A stretch of 64,000 bases of DNA from Hofstenia miamia (lineage: Eukaryota > Xenacoelomorpha > Acoela > Hofsteniidae): assembly GCA_900660155.1 (NCBI GenBank), contig CABFPE010000224.1, positions 1,057,871 to 1,121,870 on the forward strand, in the 5' to 3' direction. The first letter of the stretch is position 1; each line of letters begins with the position of its first letter. Made by a program: the position numbers and the translations under genes. The notes under the pieces are model-generated. The model did not search any database. It had not been told where the DNA came from and saw only the letters and a program-made list of their open reading frames with translations. Of the stretch, positions 60,175-64,000 are shown in pieces.

Positions 60175-62960
60175 TCATACAGATGAATGCCCTTGAAGAG
60201 GGTTAAGGAGCATCATTAAGGCATCAGTGTCTGAGGTGTGTGTGTCCTCAGTGCTAATCCTAGTATCTGGGTAAAAGTGGAGAAAGACTTCTCTGAGGGA
60301 TCCCATACAAGTAGCATGGTCAATGAACAGTGAGCAATACTCATTCACCTGCTGCAATGTCATCTCCTCAGAGTCCATGATGCTGGTGTGTAGCATAGTA
60401 ATGATCTTCATGCCTTTTGGTTACATTGTAGTAGTGAGTGATGGTTTCTGCTTTGTTGGCCCACATGAGGTTGCCTCTGGCTTGAAATAAATTTGTGATG
60501 TAAGGGTCAAGGGAGTTAATCATTCTATGGATCTTCTCTAGTTGGGTGGAGATAGGCTGCCCTTTTTGAAAGATATCCTTGATGGTAAGCTTCCCATCAA
60601 TATATATGTGCCCAGGATTTCAGCCTTCCAACAATGCATTGTGGGTTTCTTTGTATTCCTTTGTTTGCATGGCATTGTTGACCTCTGAGGCAGTTGATAC
60701 ATAATTAATGCAGTCAGCAAGATGGGCAGAAACTTTCTTCTTTCCACAGTAAACTCTTTATGGTGGCAAGTTCAGTGGCGTCATTAGACAAGGTGGTGGA
60801 ATAGAGAAGATTGTTCTTCTCAATGTTGTTCTCTAATTGGGCAAAGCTGGACTTGCCCTGAAGGGAGGCTGTTCCAATAGTGATGGGATAATTTATTTTG
60901 GCATCCCAAATGGACTCCCAAAAAGCACTGTAGAGTCTGTGGCTCTGTAAATTTTCAATCTGAGAGGTGGTGAGACATAGGCAGGCTGTGGTACACTCTA
61001 TGTCCAGTGTGAGTTGTCGCCCTGGCAATAGTAGGAGGACCAACTCTTCCTTAGTTAGCATCTCAGTAAGACACCATTTGATAGGACCTAAGATGTCATT
61101 GTTGTTATTAGGCTTGACAACTTGATTGACTATTGCTGGTTTCTCAGCAAACTCCTCAGGGCAGTGCTTGATGGTGAGAATTCATTCATTGTCAGTAAGA
61201 GACCAAGCAGGTGTGAGCTTTGGAGAGACTCTCTAGATTGACAGCTTCAATGAGGGCTTTAGTTGCTGGCAATACCTCAACAGCTGACAATGACAAGGAT
61301 AATAGCTCTTCCTTGTGGTAGAATTGTTTGGGTGTCTTCATAGTTTGTCCCAAAATGGTAATAGGGATGATCTCACCGTCCTTGGTTGCTTGCTGCTGCA
61401 TCTTGGTGAGTTTACTGTATCCACACCCTGGATAATTGGGGCACTCCAGGTTGAACAGAATCTTGGTGCATGAGTGGATGTCATAATGACCAACAAGCTT
61501 GATAAATTGCTTCTTTGAACCATATTCATGGTGCATAAGTCAGCTAGTACACAGGGGTGTGTATTCTGAGTTAAGAGAACGGAATTTCATCTTGACAGTG
61601 GCTCCCCACATGTATTTCTTGAGTGTGTCCAAAAAGATATTTAAGTCAGAGAAAGCAACTCTTAAATAGTTTACAATCATTTGTGGTGGAAGGCAAACAA
61701 GGGGTCCACTGAATCCAATGAGACAGGCATAGAACTTCTCAAAACACTCAATTGCTTTTTTAGACTTCCCTGGAGACATGGGCAATGAGTAGGAGTGGAG
61801 CAGCCAGTTCTTGACTTTCCAGGAGCAGAACTGATAGCAAGTTCATGAGGACACTGCTTAGTGAGTTTCTCTCTAGTAGGCTTATCCAGAGGTAGCTGAA
61901 GTTGAGGATTGATGGTGAGGAACACAGCTAGAACCCACATGGCTCCATGAGACTGGATCACCAGGGCAAACCTTTTTTTGGCAATCTTGTGTGTCATGTG
62001 ATAAATGTAACTTGGCAAGCATTCTTTTGACTGATCAGTGGTACTGTGACGTTGGGCTCTGGATATTGGTTGTGGGCCACTTGGTTTCAGGGCTGTGATC
62101 CACTTTCAAGTTTGTCCATACCTCATCAATTTCCTGTAGTGTAGCTGTACTTTGTGAGAAGGCAAAACTGACATGGAGATCAGATATGTCAGAATGTAGA
62201 CCAGGTGAGCTGATATTAATCAATTCCAGTGATTGAGCCTGAATGCATGTATTGATGATCAAATGAGTGTCAACCACAAGACAGTGTGTTGGAATCTTCT
62301 TACACAAGAGCAGATCAGTGTAAATTTTCTTAGTAGCCAAAATCAGGTGAGTATTGTACATACTCATTGGCTGGTAGGAGTTGCTATACAAAACTGTAAA
62401 GTTTTCCATACAAAAATGCAAACTCTCAACTTTGTTTGGGATATTGTCTTGATATTCTTCCTTTAAGAACATGACCAAATGTATCTTCTCTACCTTAGTG
62501 AGTTGATAAGCAATTTCAATCTTATCCATTATTTTTGGGTGTGTTACCTCACAGACACAGAAGAAGTAGACAATTAACAAGTGGTTAAAGTCAATGTTGA
62601 CACACTCAAATTTCTTAATCTTTTGTTTGCTGTTGAGAAACTGGCACAAGTGAGACAGGTTGAAGTCTTCATCAAACATAGTGTGGACAGTACTTTGCCA
62701 CTAGGATTGTGCCATGCCAGCTAACATTTTGGAGTTGTAACAGATAATAGCATTGATCTGGGGCCTATGCTCTGCATCAATGATAAAGGGGATTACATCA
62801 ACAGAACAAGTTAAATCCTTGGTGTTAAATGTCCATCATAACTTATTTTTAGTCTCTTCTGATATGTTGTCTCAAACTAAATGGACTGCTTTCTGAGTGG
62901 CTATGAAGTACAGATGCAGAATCTTGTCACCAAACTTAGATGTCTTTGCTTTATGTTCCT
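60175..62960 (-). pseudogene. ORF3 of copy C, unknown function
   Basis: Collinear with the ORF3 of B at roughly 45% identity by eye. Landmarks: KLWWTFNTKDLTC and VIPFIIDAEHRPQINAII (about 62,850-62,750); ECVNIDFNHLLIVYFF (62,600); KVEKIHLVMFLKEEYQD; SFAFSQSTATLQEI; the shift site at 62,035; PSYIYHMTHKIAKKRFALVI (62,015); FLDTLKKYMWGATVKMKF (61,640-61,580); NYPGCGYSKLTKM; MLTKEELVLLLLPGRQLTLD with IECTTACL (61,061-60,970); NYPITIGTASL (60,890); YCSLFIDHATCMGSLREVFL (60,350-60,280). The C-terminal about 90 codons present in B are deleted. Fewer internal stops than copies A and B, so it is the best template for protein comparison, though frameshifts remain. Confidence 0.75.
62035..62050 (-). promoter_or_regulatory. 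Putative +1 frameshift site in ORF3 of copy C
   Basis: The minus strand reads CAG TAC CAC TGA TCAGT, with the TGA at 62,035-62,037. A 215-codon frame (62,679-62,035) ends here. The homologous protein continues in the +1 frame (DQSKECLPSYIYHMTHK). Confidence 0.6.
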
Positions 62961-63260
62961 CAGCTTTTCAGGACCTAACATTAGTAGAGTTGTGGGAGGA
63001 GGGACTAGGAGGGGGTTTTGAGTCAATTGGGCAAAAGGCACTCTATGCTCCTCAGAGTCACACACAGAGAGTTGTCTCCATGCATAGTCATCTGAGGTCT
63101 GCTCTTGCTCAGAGAGTTGTCTCTGAGCATAGTCATGGGAAGTCTGCTCCCAAGGAGAGAGTTGTCTCCCCTCATAGTGGCAGCTGCTGCTACAGGTGTC
63201 CTCTGCTGGGTGCTCTTGCTTTTTTGATGTGCCTTCATCTACTTGTCTCAGCATTGTTGA
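62960..63260 (-). repeat. Pol-ORF3 linker of copy C with about 48-bp tandem repeats
   Basis: Three imperfect copies of a unit containing GGAGACAACTCTCT, GAGCAGAC and ATGACTATGC lie between about 63,060 and 63,185. In the pol/ORF3 frame it is punctuated by about nine TGA and two TAG. The two other minus-strand frames are open (117 and 71 codons), a by-product of the repeat. The position matches the repeated linker of copy B. Confidence 0.65.
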
Positions 63261-63595
63261 TTGATTTGTCTCATATTGTGGATTGATTTGTCATCACACT
63301 TGGAATCTGGCTGGTGGCTGATTCTCTGTTCTTTACATGGTTGCTAAACAAAGATATAAGATTAAGGTCCCAATCTTGGGTATTTAAGTGATCTAAATAT
63401 CTCTGATCTCTAGCTTTTCATTTAGGCAAAATACAAGTAGCTATAGTGTTGCTACTACTACCAAGGTTACTATCATATTCAACCTGTGTAAGGTCCTCCT
63501 CCTCACATTTGGTGAGGTTATCATAATATTCAATCTCATTTATACTGTCATCAACAAGAGAAAACTTGTTATTATTGTCAATGACTGCACAGTAG
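63260..63595 (-). pseudogene. Pol C-terminal tail of copy C
   Basis: IDNNNKFSLVDDSINEIEYY, DNLTKCEEEDL, CILPK-TGA-KARDQ and WDLNLISLFSNHV align with the acidic C-terminal extension of pol in copy B (IDDNNEFTLIDNGIDVF, WNLNLINLF). The rest of integrase is missing. Confidence 0.72.
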
Positions 63596-63604
63596 TATTA
63601 CTTT

Positions 63605-63735
63605 GAGTGACGCCCATTACACTTTTTTCTGATTGGTGAGAGGTGGAGTGACACTCATTACACTTTTTTCTGATTGGTCAAGAGGTGGCGGCAAGGACGT
63701 TCCACTTTTATCTGATTGGTTTAGAGGGGTGGCCT
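63605..63735. promoter_or_regulatory. Three phased CTGATTGGT (Y-box/CCAAT) repeats
   Basis: CTGATTGGT occurs at 63,629-63,637, 63,670-63,678 and 63,712-63,720, spaced 41 and 42 bp. Each is preceded by a similar CATTACACTTTTTT or CCACTTTTAT segment and followed by AGAGGTGG or AGAGGGGTGG. CTGATTGG is the reverse of the NF-Y binding CCAAT box. This looks like a repeated promoter or enhancer module, possibly the U3 of an LTR or a transposon subterminal array. The owner is unknown. Confidence 0.5.
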
Positions 63736-63837
63736 TTGACCTGAGTCGTCATGGATATTGGCGGGGGGGTGTTTACTAGTTTTTGTGTTATTTATGTGGC
63801 CTAATTTAGTTTGCATTTTTTTACTTTTTTAGTTTTT

Positions 63838-64000
63838 ACTTTCCCACATTAACTTACATTACATGTAATAGTTTCCCACATTAACTTACTTTACATGTAT
63901 TACATTCCCACATTACCTTACATTTTACTTTCCCACATTAACTTAATTACATGTAATACTTTCACACATTAAATTACATTTTTAGTTTTACTTTCCCACA
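63838..64000. repeat. Minisatellite of about 32-bp units
   Basis: Five to six imperfect units built on TTTCCCACATTAACTTACAT followed by TACATGTAATA, many holding the palindrome TTACATGTAA. It runs off the window end. Confidence 0.88.

Larger units (their letters stand above)
59776..63595 (-). mobile_element. Copy C: deletion derivative of the same retroelement family
   Basis: It contains the pol C-terminal tail, a repeat-bearing linker, most of ORF3 and the 3' half of an LTR. The upstream part of pol and everything 5' of it is missing. The break at about 63,595 adjoins unrelated tandem repeats. Confidence 0.8.

Noticed and set aside
62901-63254. Overlapping 117- and 71-codon ORFs in the copy C linker
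   Set aside because: Both arise from the tandem repeat in frames different from pol and ORF3; no homolog in copy B.
63593-63601. TAGTATTAC, the circovirus/CRESS-type origin nonanucleotide
   Set aside because: No stem flanks it and no Rep-like sequence is nearby; a 9-mer occurs by chance at this window size.
63838-64000. CRISPR-like array
   Set aside because: Units are contiguous and imperfect without unique spacers, in a eukaryotic context; it is a minisatellite.
1-64000. tRNA, rRNA or other structured RNA genes
   Set aside because: No A/B-box tRNA-like fold or rRNA segment was recognised by eye; a covariance-model search would be needed to be sure.

Overview
This window is nuclear DNA from an invertebrate-type animal. 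It is very AT-rich, full of (TA)n microsatellites, and contains split coding exons with GT/AG junctions, Tc1/mariner and hAT-type DNA transposons, and Ty3/gypsy LTR retroelements. Unresolved bases mark assembly gaps (1000 N at 8,644-9,643, 8 N at 41,156, single N at 17,673 and 43,979). I cannot name the species. A KRAB-like exon of the PRDM9 type argues for a metazoan lineage that kept that gene.

Layout. 1-30,060 is mostly non-coding host DNA. It holds one secreted/cell-surface LDL-receptor class A repeat gene on the minus strand (two exons seen, 7,907-6,484), one KRAB-like exon on the plus strand (19,279-19,466), three islands of higher-complexity non-coding DNA that look like cis-regulatory elements (10.0 kb, 11.0 kb, 20.2 kb), a TA-flanked MITE (8,370-8,623), a gypsy pol relic (22.25-23.56 kb) and a Tc1 relic (23.9-24.8 kb).

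30,087-63,595 is a graveyard of one LTR-retroelement superfamily. Copy A (plus strand, 30,087-40,759) is the only one with both LTRs and the complete order LTR, PBS, gag, protease, RT, RNase H, integrase, extra ORF3, PPT, LTR. It is split by a nearly intact mariner-like element (33,122-34,443). Copy D (minus, about 49.0-45.1 kb) is gag-protease-RT-RNase H. Fragment E (42.3-41.4 kb) is RNase H-integrase. Copies B (56,233-50,004) and C (63,595-59,776) are internally deleted, but keep the end of pol and ORF3. A hAT MITE with a clean 8-bp target duplication and a small assembly-type duplication lie at 43-44 kb. The right edge (63,605-64,000) carries three phased CCAAT/Y-box repeats and a minisatellite.

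Most notable. The ORF3 that follows pol (roughly 900-1,000 codons in copies A, B and C) resembles no protein family I recognise. It shows no obvious signal peptide or membrane anchor, so it does not look like an envelope gene. In all three divergent copies the ORF3 frame closes at a TGA preceded by TAC-CAC or TAC-TAC, and the homologous protein continues in the +1 frame directly across it. This is the pattern of a conserved UGA-dependent +1 ribosomal frameshift. Copies B and C also show an excess of in-frame TGA over TAA/TAG, with several TGAs at conserved tryptophan positions of pol. All copies carry disabling lesions, so these are inferences from decayed elements.
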